Source: an uncultured Alphaproteobacteria bacterium (GTDB taxonomy: Bacteria; Pseudomonadota; Alphaproteobacteria; RF32; CAG-239). From it: a stretch of DNA of 64,000 bases. Made by a program: the position numbers and the translations under genes. The stretch is taken from NCBI GenBank assembly GCA_944393685.1, contig CALYAW010000008.1, positions 1 through 64,000 of the forward strand, given 5' to 3'. How positions within the stretch are numbered: position 1 is the first letter of the stretch; each line of letters begins with the position of its first letter. Below the pieces are notes generated by a model, which was not told the DNA's origin, did no database searches, and saw nothing but the letters and a program-made list of their open reading frames with translations. Below are positions 51,392-59,239 of the stretch, piece after piece.

Positions 51392-52021
51392 TCACACTCT
51401 TGCATTTTCAACCGCATTTGCGAGCATATGTTCATTATAATTAAAATATCTTTGCGTGGTTGAGATGTTTTTATGATTAGCCAGCTTTTGCACCAAACAG
51501 ATATTCACGCCGGAATTTACCAATTTTGATACAAACAAATGTCGGCCGAGGTGGCTGGCTCCTTTTATGCTGAATTTGCGATAAACGGAACTAAACAAAC
51601 GGCTGATACTCACGCGATTGTAGGGTTTGTTTTGCTTTTGCGATGTAAATAAATAGCTCTCTTGGTTCAAATTGCTTCGTGTTTGTTGCAGATACTTCAA
51701 ATATTCGGCAAATTCCTTCTTAATCTGCGAGTTCAAATAGTAGGAACATTTATTTTTGCCTTTGTTCTTGTCATAATCTAGGCAAATGGCGTCTTTGACT
51801 TTCAGGGTTTCGGTATAAACATCCTTAACCTGAAGATAACAAAAATTGATAGAACGCATACCGTTCAGCGAGCATAAAAACATCATCCGGATTTGTTCGG
51901 CGTGTTTCATTCCGCTGATATAGGTCAAAATATCTTTAATTTTCTTATCATCTACAAAAACGTCATTTACCATTGATTTTACTCTTTTTAACTTATTTAT
52001 ACTCATTTTGAAAGGAGACAT
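51392..52021 (-). CDS. Short tyrosine recombinase (catalytic domain only)
   Basis: This 209-residue protein covers only the catalytic domain of the lambda-integrase family: Arg in LNGMRSINFCYLQ, Lys in the KGKNKCSYYL hairpin, H-x-x-R in SHLGRHLFV, His in LANHKNISTTQ and the nucleophile Tyr in QRYFNYNEH. The N-terminal core-binding domain is missing. All catalytic residues are present, so it may act on nearby repeats as an invertase/resolvase, or it may be an N-terminally truncated integrase. Confidence 0.8.
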   Translation of the reverse strand: MSPFKMSINKLKRVKSMVNDVFVDDKKIKDILTYISGMKHAEQIRMMFLCSLNGMRSINFCYLQVKDVYTETLKVKDAICLDYDKNKGKNKCSYYLNSQIKKEFAEYLKYLQQTRSNLNQESYLFTSQKQNKPYNRVSISRLFSSVYRKFSIKGASHLGRHLFVSKLVNSGVNICLVQKLANHKNISTTQRYFNYNEHMLANAVENARV

Positions 52022-52041
52022 AATAATATTGAAAGGAAATC

Positions 52042-52197
52042 CTAGTTTTTAATGATGGCTTGATAAAACACTTTATAACTTAAACCTTGGGTCAAAATCC
52101 CCACACCGCCTTGGCATTGCCACCCGTTTTGAAGTGCCGCATTCACATATTCAATCAGATTATCCAAACTTTCCGAACATAAAATATCATATTTCAT
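52042..52197 (-). CDS. DUF1737-like small protein (51 aa)
   Basis: A 51-residue ORF reads SLDNLIEYVNAALQNGWQCQ, then GGVGI, matching the DUF1737 pattern 'LIxxVNxxLxxGWxxxGG'. An AGGAG site overlaps the stop of the DUF3768 gene, indicating cotranscription. Role unknown; such proteins are common cargo on mobile elements. Confidence 0.7.
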   Translation of the reverse strand: MKYDILCSESLDNLIEYVNAALQNGWQCQGGVGILTQGLSYKVFYQAIIKN

Positions 52198-52209
52198 TTT
52201 AAATAACTC

Positions 52210-52536
52210 CTAGTATTCATAAGCATACATCACGGTTAAAACACGGTTCGTCTGACTAGGGTCAGCTGCATTCGGCGAAGCAAATTCAAAATTGCGGTCA
52301 TAATAATCAATCTTCCAAAAAATCTTTTCACCCTTGAAACTAAACGCTCCGAAATCTTTTTCGCCGTAGGGATTGTTTTCTTCACTGAAATCCTTAAAAT
52401 GACGAACCTTGTTCAAAATGACTTCAATATCATCAAAACTATTGGCTCTAATTCCGGGCGTTAAAACAAAAGTTCCCAGAGATGGATTAGCTCTGAAATC
52501 ATCATTAAGCTTGGCGATTGCGGCGATATTATTCAT
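52210..52536 (-). CDS. DUF3768 protein
   Basis: This 108-residue protein has the DUF3768 features: IAKLNDDFRANP, a TPGI segment, NPYGEKDFGAF, KIFWKIDYYDR and the end NRVLTVMYAYEY. The family is common on alphaproteobacterial plasmids and islands; function unknown. It overlaps the ankyrin gene by 8 bases. Confidence 0.85.
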   Translation of the reverse strand: MNNIAAIAKLNDDFRANPSLGTFVLTPGIRANSFDDIEVILNKVRHFKDFSEENNPYGEKDFGAFSFKGEKIFWKIDYYDRNFEFASPNAADPSQTNRVLTVMYAYEY

Positions 52537-53056
52537 GCTCGCTTTCCTCTAACAATCTGATACAAAGATATTCGGTCATACCTTCTTGTTCGGCGGCATA
52601 ATCCCAAACCGAAAGACCACGATTGTTCTTTATCTCAGCATTAGCTCCGTTATCAATCATAAAGTCCAAAATCCGAATTCGCATTAAGGCTTGGGGATGA
52701 CGAACCACATATATAAAAGAAGTATTGCCGAACTTATCGCGAGCGTTAATATCTGCTCCGGCTTCAAGCAAAACCGCCAGAGTTTGCGGCGAACTGCGTT
52801 TAACTGCGGCAATCATAAAAGGTGTTTCTCCGTTGCGATTGCGAGATTTAACATCCCCGCCGGCTTGAATAAATGCTTTTATCACATCTGGCTCATAAAA
52901 TTCTTTACAAACCCACATAAAAGGTGTCCAACCGTGTTTGTTATAGGGCTCATTAACATCAAAACCTTGCTTTAAGATAGATTTGATACGTTCAAAATCC
53001 ATATCATAAAGTGCTTTCATCAGTATATTTTCTTCATTAACCATCTGTTTTTCCAT
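52529..53056 (-). CDS. Ankyrin-repeat protein
   Basis: This 175-residue protein has about four ankyrin repeats, for example GETPFMIAAVKRSSPQTLAV with LLEAGADINARDKFG, and ILDFMIDNGANAEIKNNRG. Ankyrin repeats mediate protein binding; no enzymatic domain is present. The start is set at 53056; a TTG further up overlaps a palindrome at 53086-53103. Confidence 0.8.
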   Translation of the reverse strand: MEKQMVNEENILMKALYDMDFERIKSILKQGFDVNEPYNKHGWTPFMWVCKEFYEPDVIKAFIQAGGDVKSRNRNGETPFMIAAVKRSSPQTLAVLLEAGADINARDKFGNTSFIYVVRHPQALMRIRILDFMIDNGANAEIKNNRGLSVWDYAAEQEGMTEYLCIRLLEESEHE

Positions 53057-53085
53057 GAATTGTTTTAAAAAGATGGTCCCCGGGG

Positions 53086-53103
53086 TAGCATTCAAAAATG
53101 CTA
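53086..53103. promoter_or_regulatory. Palindrome TAGCATT-4-AATGCTA
   Basis: A perfect 7-bp inverted repeat with a 4-bp centre lies 30 bp before the ankyrin gene, adjacent to a TTGACT (minus strand, 53105-53110) that could be a -35. Possible operator. Confidence 0.45.
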
Positions 53104-53227
53104 AAGTCAAGCACTTTTTATAACATTTTTCGTGTTATGTTATTGATTCTGAATGATTTTATTTTAAATTCAAAGGGTTGCAGGGAAAATATTTTTTTGT
53201 TGTTGAAAGTGAATCTATGCCAAAGGT

Positions 53228-53710
53228 TTAGATTTGTTTTAATTCTTCAATCAGTTCAAAGATTGTCATATCTGAGGCTTGAAGCTTGGGAACAGAAACC
53301 GGTGTCGGTTTATGTTCATCATAAATCGGACTACCAGTGCGGCGAACAAATATCGCCGAGCTGATTTGCTTTCCGAAAGTCGGCGTATATTTGTTAGCAA
53401 GGCCTTGTTCTTTGTTCCAATATCTTGATGTATTGCTGCCCGAAAGAGGACTTCCTGTTATACAATAAAAATAGGTATCTTCTTGTTTCCATGGCGAGTG
53501 TTGCCACAAAAGCAACAATTCCCCCAAACATAAAGAGAAAGTAGGAATACATAAGGCAAAAACACCGCTGCCTTGAATATGAATGTTGTAATATTTGGGA
53601 TTGGATAAGATTAAATCTTGATGTTGTTGCAATAAGTCTAAGTTATCAAACAATGCTTGCAACACTTCTTTATCAGGCGTGGCCGCCTGAACATAAAATC
53701 TGGCTGTCAT
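53228..53710 (-). CDS. Hypothetical protein
   Basis: This 160-residue soluble protein has no recognised domain; the C-terminus TIFELIEELKQI is helical. A GGAG site precedes the ATG and a consensus promoter with an overlapping palindrome lies upstream. Confidence 0.6.
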   Translation of the reverse strand: MTARFYVQAATPDKEVLQALFDNLDLLQQHQDLILSNPKYYNIHIQGSGVFALCIPTFSLCLGELLLLWQHSPWKQEDTYFYCITGSPLSGSNTSRYWNKEQGLANKYTPTFGKQISSAIFVRRTGSPIYDEHKPTPVSVPKLQASDMTIFELIEELKQI

Positions 53711-53773
53711 TATATTTCTCCTGTTTAGTCCGTTTGGTTAAAGTGGGACAAGTTGGCATAAATTCACTTTTAA

Positions 53774-53806
53774 GGGGATTATGTTAAATAATCCCCCGAA
53801 TGTCAA
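53774..53806 (-). promoter_or_regulatory. Promoter with overlapping palindromic operator
   Basis: On the minus strand, TTGACA (53801-53806), 17 bp, and CATAAT (53778-53783). A perfect 9-bp inverted repeat GGGGATTAT/ATAATCCCC (53774-53796) covers the -10 and most of the spacer, so a bound repressor would block the promoter of the gene at 53228-53710. Confidence 0.65.
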
Positions 53807-53812
53807 GTCTTC

Positions 53813-54355
53813 TCAATTTTTGTAAAGCACCGCTCCGTTATCAAGCAATAGGTTAGCAATATCCAGTTCTATTCGCTCCAAGGCCAAGGTTAAGGCTGTT
53901 TCACCTTGGATATTGAGCCAATTCACATCAACACCTTTGTTTATCAACATTTGGATAGTTTGTAATTTGATATCATCTTCCATATTTTCATTCAATATTA
54001 CCGACATAATAGCGTTATATCCGAATATATCGGTTCTATTGACTTCGCTTCCCTCGGCAATAAGAAAATCAAGCGGCTCTTTTTCCATACAGAAATAACA
54101 AGCCACCAAAAATAAACTGGCTCTGCGGCGATTGATTGATGAATTTAAGTTAAAATTGTTGCTTCTAATCAATTTTTTCAACTCGCTGACCGAATTGATA
54201 TCAATATTACCTTCGCTCTCAAAATTATACGGCGGATTAACCGGCGTATTCTTTAATCTCTCTTCTATTTGCTTGATTTTTTCTTGGACTTCAGCCATTT
54301 CTTCGATGGTAATAAATTTGGAATAAGTTTTATCTTCGGGATTATACATTAACAT
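53813..54355 (-). CDS. Ankyrin-type repeat protein
   Basis: This 180-residue protein has an N-terminal coiled-coil stretch (MAEVQEKIKQIEERLKN) followed by ankyrin-like repeats (LDFLIAEGSEVNRTDIFGYN, INKGVDVNWLNIQGETALTLA, LLLDNGAVLYKN). The ATG at 54355 is chosen with GGAG upstream. The gene before it ends 2 bp away. Confidence 0.7.
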   Translation of the reverse strand: MLMYNPEDKTYSKFITIEEMAEVQEKIKQIEERLKNTPVNPPYNFESEGNIDINSVSELKKLIRSNNFNLNSSINRRRASLFLVACYFCMEKEPLDFLIAEGSEVNRTDIFGYNAIMSVILNENMEDDIKLQTIQMLINKGVDVNWLNIQGETALTLALERIELDIANLLLDNGAVLYKN

Positions 54356-54357
54356 TT

Positions 54358-54519
54358 TCACTCCTTATCTGGTTTCTCATAAGGATATTTATCGGAAATA
54401 AAACCTATTTTGTGATTTGGCAAAAAACAAACTTTGGCTAGATAAATACCTGTGTAGCTGATGGCTATGTTTCGATTATAAACACGAATTGTCTGGGTTG
54501 AGGTGTGATGTGCGAGCAT
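54358..54519 (-). CDS. Short hypothetical protein (53 aa)
   Basis: This small ORF ends 2 bp before the ankyrin gene and has a GAGG site (AGAGGTGTC-ATG). The sequence TIRVYNRNIAISYTGIYLAK reads like a piece of a folded domain, so it may be a complete small protein or a remnant. No family recognised. Confidence 0.4.
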   Translation of the reverse strand: MLAHHTSTQTIRVYNRNIAISYTGIYLAKVCFLPNHKIGFISDKYPYEKPDKE

Positions 54520-54660
54520 GACACCTCTTTTTGTTGGGCAGCACACGGCGGACGGCTTTCTGATTTCTTTTTAATTTCCGGATGATTAAATCACCCCCAG
54601 AGGTTTGTTTTGTTTATTTGAGAGCTATTTTAAGCTAAGAAAAAAGAAAGCTATTTTAAT

Positions 54661-54720
54661 TCCGGTTCTATTATAATAGTTCTTTTTTATATCTATTATA
54701 ATACTATTATAGAGGGTAAA
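54661..54720. other. AT-rich block with CTATTATA repeats
   Basis: This 60-bp, strongly AT-rich segment contains the perfect palindrome CTATTATAATAG (54668-54679) and a second partial copy (54693-54712). It lies about 50 bp from the iteron array, as DNA-unwinding elements do in iteron origins. Confidence 0.5.
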
Positions 54721-54767
54721 TTTTGCTCTAAAATCCTTGTCTGATAAGGAATTGAGCAATTTAATGA

Positions 54768-54911
54768 GGAAATATAGCTTTCCGATGGCGGAAATAACGG
54801 TTTCCGGAACTGGAAATATAGACTTCCCCAAGTGGAAATATAGATTTCCGTTTTTGAATTTCCGGAAATAACCGTTTCCGCAAGCTTTATAAGTGGAAAT
54901 AACGATTTCCG
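54768..54911. repeat. Six 17-bp palindromic iterons
   Basis: Copies of the consensus GGAAATAWMGNTTTCCG start at 54768, 54790, 54812, 54834, 54864 and 54895. The first four are spaced exactly 22 bp apart, the last two 30-31 bp, so they mostly lie on one face of the helix. Each is itself an imperfect inverted repeat. Iteron arrays with 22-bp pitch mark plasmid-type replication origins or regulatory clusters. A winged-helix gene starts 80 bp downstream. Confidence 0.85.
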
Positions 54912-54990
54912 CCTCTGATTTTGTTCAATTTAAAATCTCGCATTCTCCGCAAATAAATATTTTCAGGACAAAAGTTTATAAGGAGAAAAC

Positions 54991-55401
54991 ATGAGCAAAA
55001 GTAAAGCTACATTATCTATTACCGAACGTCTGTTATTGGACTTCGTCAAATACAAAACAAATAACAATCATAAATTTTTTATGGGGAATGATAAAATCGC
55101 CATGGCTTTAGGATTAACGGTAAATTCCGCCAAAGTGATGATAAACGGACTTATCCGTGAAGGGTATCTTATCAAATCAATGGATACCCACGGCCGCAGA
55201 ATATTAGAATTATCCGACAAACCATACTTAACCATCGCTTGTGTTGATTTAAGCAACGTTGATAAACGCATTATATTGCAAGAAGCCCTGAACTTTCAAC
55301 GAGACGCCGAATACTACCAAAAACAATACGAATTTGAAAAAGCACGAGCCGACAGACTTCTGTCCGAACTCACACAGTTGAAGCTAAGCAGAATAGGCTA
55401 A
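54991..55401 (+). CDS. Winged-helix DNA-binding protein beside the iterons
   Basis: This 136-residue protein has an N-terminal helix-turn-helix/winged-helix region (LSITERLLLDFVKYKTNNN, then NDKIAMALGLTVNSAKVMINGLIREGYL), a short linker and a C-terminal coiled coil (YYQKQYEFEKARADRLLSEL) suited to dimerisation. The palindromic iterons upstream are natural targets, so it may be a replication initiator fragment, copy-number regulator or autorepressor. AGGAG precedes the ATG. Its end overlaps the convergent hsdR stop by 4 bases. Confidence 0.7.
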   Translation: MSKSKATLSITERLLLDFVKYKTNNNHKFFMGNDKIAMALGLTVNSAKVMINGLIREGYLIKSMDTHGRRILELSDKPYLTIACVDLSNVDKRIILQEALNFQRDAEYYQKQYEFEKARADRLLSELTQLKLSRIG

Positions 55402-58400
55402 ACTCTTTTAGCTTCTTTATTTGGATTTTGTTTCAAATCATTGTATAAAGCAGCAAACAAAGCTTTTTTCATAAAATCCATCTTTTCACTATCTTGGAAC
55501 AAATCCTTAAAGAACTGGTCATTTTGTTCGTATCTACTAACCATTGTTTCAGTAAAGTTTTCGTTATAAAGCCCCTTGAATAGAGTTTTATTTCTTTCTT
55601 TTCCAGCCTCAACCAAACGTTCATCCTGTTTTAAGTCTTCCATCACTTGGCTTAAAACTTTATCTTGTCCTGAAAAATTAGTTCCAAATCTTTCATTAAA
55701 CTTTTCAATAATGGTTGAAAGAGGGGATTTCTCTTTTTTACTACTACCTGAACCACCCTTAGGGGCTGAAGTTGTTCCTACCTTATCTTCTAGAATAATT
55801 CTACCTTCAAAGGTCTTTTCGTTCTTATAATATTCAAGCAAAAGCTTATCATCAACGTTAATTGGAGAACCTTTTTCTCTCCTAATACATTTGATTAAAA
55901 ATTTAGCAAAAACATAAAACTTTTCTAATTCAGCATCAAACATTCTAATAACTTGAGTTACAAAAGAATACATTTTCAAATAATTGTTTAAAGATGTTCT
56001 AAATTGCTCTTGTTCTACTTCTTTCATAACCTTAAAACGGTCTATTGCTGGTTGTAAAATGCTTGATAATTTTCCTAAATCATCCATATTGGCGGCAGAA
56101 GCATAATAAATATCCGCAAATCTTTCTACTTCTTGATTTTGATAAATTTGCATATCATCTAAAATTGATTTAAGTTTATATAACTCATTGGGGTCAATTT
56201 CTTTATCTAAAATTGTAGCTTGGTAATATTGCTGAAAAGATTGTTTAATATCTTCTGCTTCATTAACAAAGTCCAAAACAAAGGTATCTGTTTTTCCTTG
56301 TGTTGTTCTGTTGAGGCGAGAAAGGGTTTGAACAGCTTTCACATCATTGAGCTTTTTATCAACAAACATTGTATGCAATAAAGGTTCATCAAATCCTGTC
56401 TGATATTTTTCTGCCACAATCAGAATATTAAAATCATTGTGAAAATATTCTGGTAACTGTGTCTCTTTTATATGCTCTCCATCGGCTGTAACATTTAATT
56501 TTGTTTCAGAATAAGTAATACCATTATCTGTTAAGTCTCCAGAAAAGGCAACTAAGACATTTATATCTTTATAATCATGGTCTGCAATATATTTTCTAAA
56601 TTCTTGTAAATAGCGAACAGCATGTAATCTAGACGGAGTTACCACCATTGCTTTAGCTTTTCCGCCAATTTTATTTTTGGTAATTTCGTTAAAATGCTCA
56701 ACCATAATGGCTGTCTTTTGGGCAATATTATGAGGATGCAATGTTTCAAAGCGAGAAATTGCTTTTGCTCCTTTAGATGTTTCCAGTTCAGGATCATCAG
56801 CTACTTTTTTGATTAGTTTGTAATAAGTCTTATATGTCGTATAATTTTGTAAGACATCTAAAATAAATCCCTCTTCAATAGCCTGTTGCATTGAATAGAT
56901 ATGAAAAGGTTTAAATGTTCCGTCTGGTTGTCTTTCTCCAAATCTATTCAAAGTTTTTGCTTTAGGAGTTGCCGTAAAAGCAAAAAAGGATAAATTTTTA
57001 TGATTTCCTTGTGCAGCCAATGTTTTAATCAGTAAATCTTCACTATCTTCTTTAGAAAGCTCTTTTTTACCTTCAATATCGGCATATTCTTTTAAAGTTT
57101 CTTCTAAATTTGCTAAGCCTTTAATTACTGTTCCGGCATCTTTGCCTGATTGTGAAGAATGGGCTTCATCAACAATAATGGCAAAGTTTTTATTATCTGA
57201 AGTAATATCTTTGTATATCAACGGAAACTTTTGCAATGTAGAAATAATGATTTTTGTATCACTATTGATAGCTTCCAAGAGCTCTTTTGAACCATTTTTC
57301 ACTTTTTTAACCACACCTGCTACATGGTCAAATTGATAGATTGTATCTTGTAACTGAGCATCTAAAACTCTTCTGTCGGTTAAAACAATAATAGAATTAA
57401 AGATATTTTCATCATGGTTGTCGTGAAGTCCGGCCAATTGATGAGCTAGCCAAGCAATAGAGTTAGATTTTCCTGAACCAGCCGAGTGTTGAATTAAATA
57501 ATTTTTTCCTACTCCGTTTGTCTTTACATCAGCTAATAGTTTGGTAACAACATCTAATTGATGATATCTTGGAAAAATCATAATTTCTTTGGTTTTGACA
57601 CCTTTTTTATCTTTTATAATTTGCAAATGCAGATATTTTTGCACAATTTCCATAAAACTATCTTTAGCAAGAACTTTCTCCCAAAGGTAAGATGTTGCAA
57701 AACCATTCGGATTAACAGGATTTCCTTTACCTCCAACATTTCCGGCTCCATTTGAACCTTGGTTAAAAGGTAGAAAATAAGTGCTGTCTCCTTGTAATTT
57801 GGTTGTCATATAAACATTATACAAATCCACGGCAAAATGAACCAATACTCTATTCTTAAATTCAAAAATGGCATCTTTTCCGGCTCTGTCAAATTTATAT
57901 TGAGAAATTGCATTGCTATAATCTTGTCCGGTAAATTGATTTTTTAATTCCATAGAAACTAACGGAATACCATTTAAAAACAAAACAATATCTATACTAT
58001 TTTCATTAGATAACGAATAGTGCAATTGGCGAGTGCAGTGTAGAATATTTTGATTATATAAATCAACGGCCTCTTGGTTGATATGGCTTTCTGGCTTAAA
58101 ATAACATAGATAAAACTTTACACCGCGGTCTTGGAAAGGTTTTCTCAAACATTTGAGCAAACCGTTATCCTTTATTGCCTTGCATAAGTTAGAAATAAAA
58201 CATTCTTCCGGATTAACAGGATAATGAGTTTGATAACGTTTCCAAGCCTTAGGCTGAGTTGTTTTAATAAAATTAAGCAAAGTTTCAGTATCAAGAGCCA
58301 ATTTTCGGTCAAAATTGGCTGGATTACCTTTTTGGTATCCTCCTTGGGTAATAAGAGAATGCTCAATTGCTTCTTCTAAATTTATTTCTTTTAAGTTATC

Positions 58401-58409
58401 TTCAGCCAT
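55398..58409 (-). CDS. hsdR: Type I restriction enzyme, R subunit
   Basis: This 1003-residue motor/nuclease subunit translocates and cuts unmethylated DNA. An N-terminal PD-(D/E)xK nuclease region (NSIDIVLFLNGIPLVSMELKN) is followed by the SF2 helicase: Walker A IQHSAGSGKSNSIAWL, DEAH box IIVDEAHSSQSG, motif III FFAFTATPKAK and motif VI-like VQTLSRLNRTTQGK. The C-terminal HsdR helical region is present. It is the last gene of the operon, behind two membrane proteins. Confidence 0.95.
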   Translation of the reverse strand: MAEDNLKEINLEEAIEHSLITQGGYQKGNPANFDRKLALDTETLLNFIKTTQPKAWKRYQTHYPVNPEECFISNLCKAIKDNGLLKCLRKPFQDRGVKFYLCYFKPESHINQEAVDLYNQNILHCTRQLHYSLSNENSIDIVLFLNGIPLVSMELKNQFTGQDYSNAISQYKFDRAGKDAIFEFKNRVLVHFAVDLYNVYMTTKLQGDSTYFLPFNQGSNGAGNVGGKGNPVNPNGFATSYLWEKVLAKDSFMEIVQKYLHLQIIKDKKGVKTKEIMIFPRYHQLDVVTKLLADVKTNGVGKNYLIQHSAGSGKSNSIAWLAHQLAGLHDNHDENIFNSIIVLTDRRVLDAQLQDTIYQFDHVAGVVKKVKNGSKELLEAINSDTKIIISTLQKFPLIYKDITSDNKNFAIIVDEAHSSQSGKDAGTVIKGLANLEETLKEYADIEGKKELSKEDSEDLLIKTLAAQGNHKNLSFFAFTATPKAKTLNRFGERQPDGTFKPFHIYSMQQAIEEGFILDVLQNYTTYKTYYKLIKKVADDPELETSKGAKAISRFETLHPHNIAQKTAIMVEHFNEITKNKIGGKAKAMVVTPSRLHAVRYLQEFRKYIADHDYKDINVLVAFSGDLTDNGITYSETKLNVTADGEHIKETQLPEYFHNDFNILIVAEKYQTGFDEPLLHTMFVDKKLNDVKAVQTLSRLNRTTQGKTDTFVLDFVNEAEDIKQSFQQYYQATILDKEIDPNELYKLKSILDDMQIYQNQEVERFADIYYASAANMDDLGKLSSILQPAIDRFKVMKEVEQEQFRTSLNNYLKMYSFVTQVIRMFDAELEKFYVFAKFLIKCIRREKGSPINVDDKLLLEYYKNEKTFEGRIILEDKVGTTSAPKGGSGSSKKEKSPLSTIIEKFNERFGTNFSGQDKVLSQVMEDLKQDERLVEAGKERNKTLFKGLYNENFTETMVSRYEQNDQFFKDLFQDSEKMDFMKKALFAALYNDLKQNPNKEAKRV

Positions 58410-58419
58410 TGGCGTTCTC

Positions 58420-58839
58420 CTAATCTTTTATGCTCAACTCTTTACGAATATAATCCTTAAATATCTCTAGTCTTGCCTGTGCTTTATCTGGCTCATCAAG
58501 CAGAGATTGTTGAATTTCATAAAATTTATTACAAATATTTTTTGAACCATAAATTTGCAAACTCATATTCAGATTATTTAGATTATCTAGCTCTTCTGGG
58601 CTGCAAATATTATCACATTTGACCCTTATTACTATATTTGCACATATTTGTAAAATTTTCGTATAAGTTTCTTCTCTCTTCCTTTTTAAGTGTAGCTTTT
58701 CTTCTCTTTTAGCTCTTAAATATTCTATAAAGAACGTAAAACCCGATGTTAAAATAGCTCCGACAATAACACCTACCAGAGAGAAAAATCCTCCCAAAAA
58801 AATATCCAAGTTTTCTTTTATAAACACACTCCAATCCAT
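58420..58839 (-). CDS. Membrane-anchored coiled-coil protein, paralogue 1
   Basis: This 139-residue protein has an N-terminal transmembrane helix (LGGFFSLVGVIVGAILTSGF), then the basic motif FIEYLRAKREEKLHLKRKREE and a helical cytoplasmic part ending KDYIRKELSIKD. It is a tandem paralogue of the next gene (58843-59238) and sits between hsdS and hsdR. Function unknown. Confidence 0.65.
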   Translation of the reverse strand: MDWSVFIKENLDIFLGGFFSLVGVIVGAILTSGFTFFIEYLRAKREEKLHLKRKREETYTKILQICANIVIRVKCDNICSPEELDNLNNLNMSLQIYGSKNICNKFYEIQQSLLDEPDKAQARLEIFKDYIRKELSIKD

Positions 58840-58842
58840 AAC

Positions 58843-59238
58843 TTAATCCTTTATACCGAGTTCTTTACGAATTTCTTTTGCTAAGCTATTAACTTGACCT
58901 TCTGTAATTCCGTAAAATGCCTCTTTTAGAGATTCTGAAAACCATTCTTCTATATGTTGAGATGCATATACTTTTACTTCTGGGCGTAATTTTTTATGTT
59001 TTTCCCAAAAGTCCTTTATTTCAATATCACTAGGAGTCTTGTTGTCTCTATGGAGTTCCGTATATTCACTTAATAAATCTAATAATTTAAGATATACTTC
59101 TTCTCTTTTTCTTTTTAGATATAATTTTTCTTCTCTTTTAGCTCTTAAATATTCTATAAACCAAGTAAATCCTGCTGTTAAAACAGCTCCGATAATAACA
59201 CCAAAGGTTTGAGATGAAAAGAAATCAGACCATGTCAT
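58843..59238 (-). CDS. Membrane-anchored coiled-coil protein, paralogue 2
   Basis: This 131-residue protein has the same plan as its neighbour: one transmembrane helix (FGVIIGAVLTAGFTWF), FIEYLRAKREEKLYLKRKREE, and a helical tail ending LAKEIRKELGIKD. A DNA stretch of about 33 bp encoding the shared motif is identical in the two genes, indicating a fairly recent duplication. It starts 1 bp after hsdS. Confidence 0.65.
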   Translation of the reverse strand: MTWSDFFSSQTFGVIIGAVLTAGFTWFIEYLRAKREEKLYLKRKREEVYLKLLDLLSEYTELHRDNKTPSDIEIKDFWEKHKKLRPEVKVYASQHIEEWFSESLKEAFYGITEGQVNSLAKEIRKELGIKD

Positions 59239-59239
59239 A

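Noticed and set aside
54625-54831. 68-residue ORF on the minus strand over the AT-rich and iteron region
   Set aside because: It lies in the AT-rich and repeat DNA, has no clear ribosome-binding site and no family match.
54768-54911. CRISPR array
   Set aside because: The repeats are 17 bp and palindromic, the intervals are only 5-14 bp and there are no cas genes; iterons fit better.
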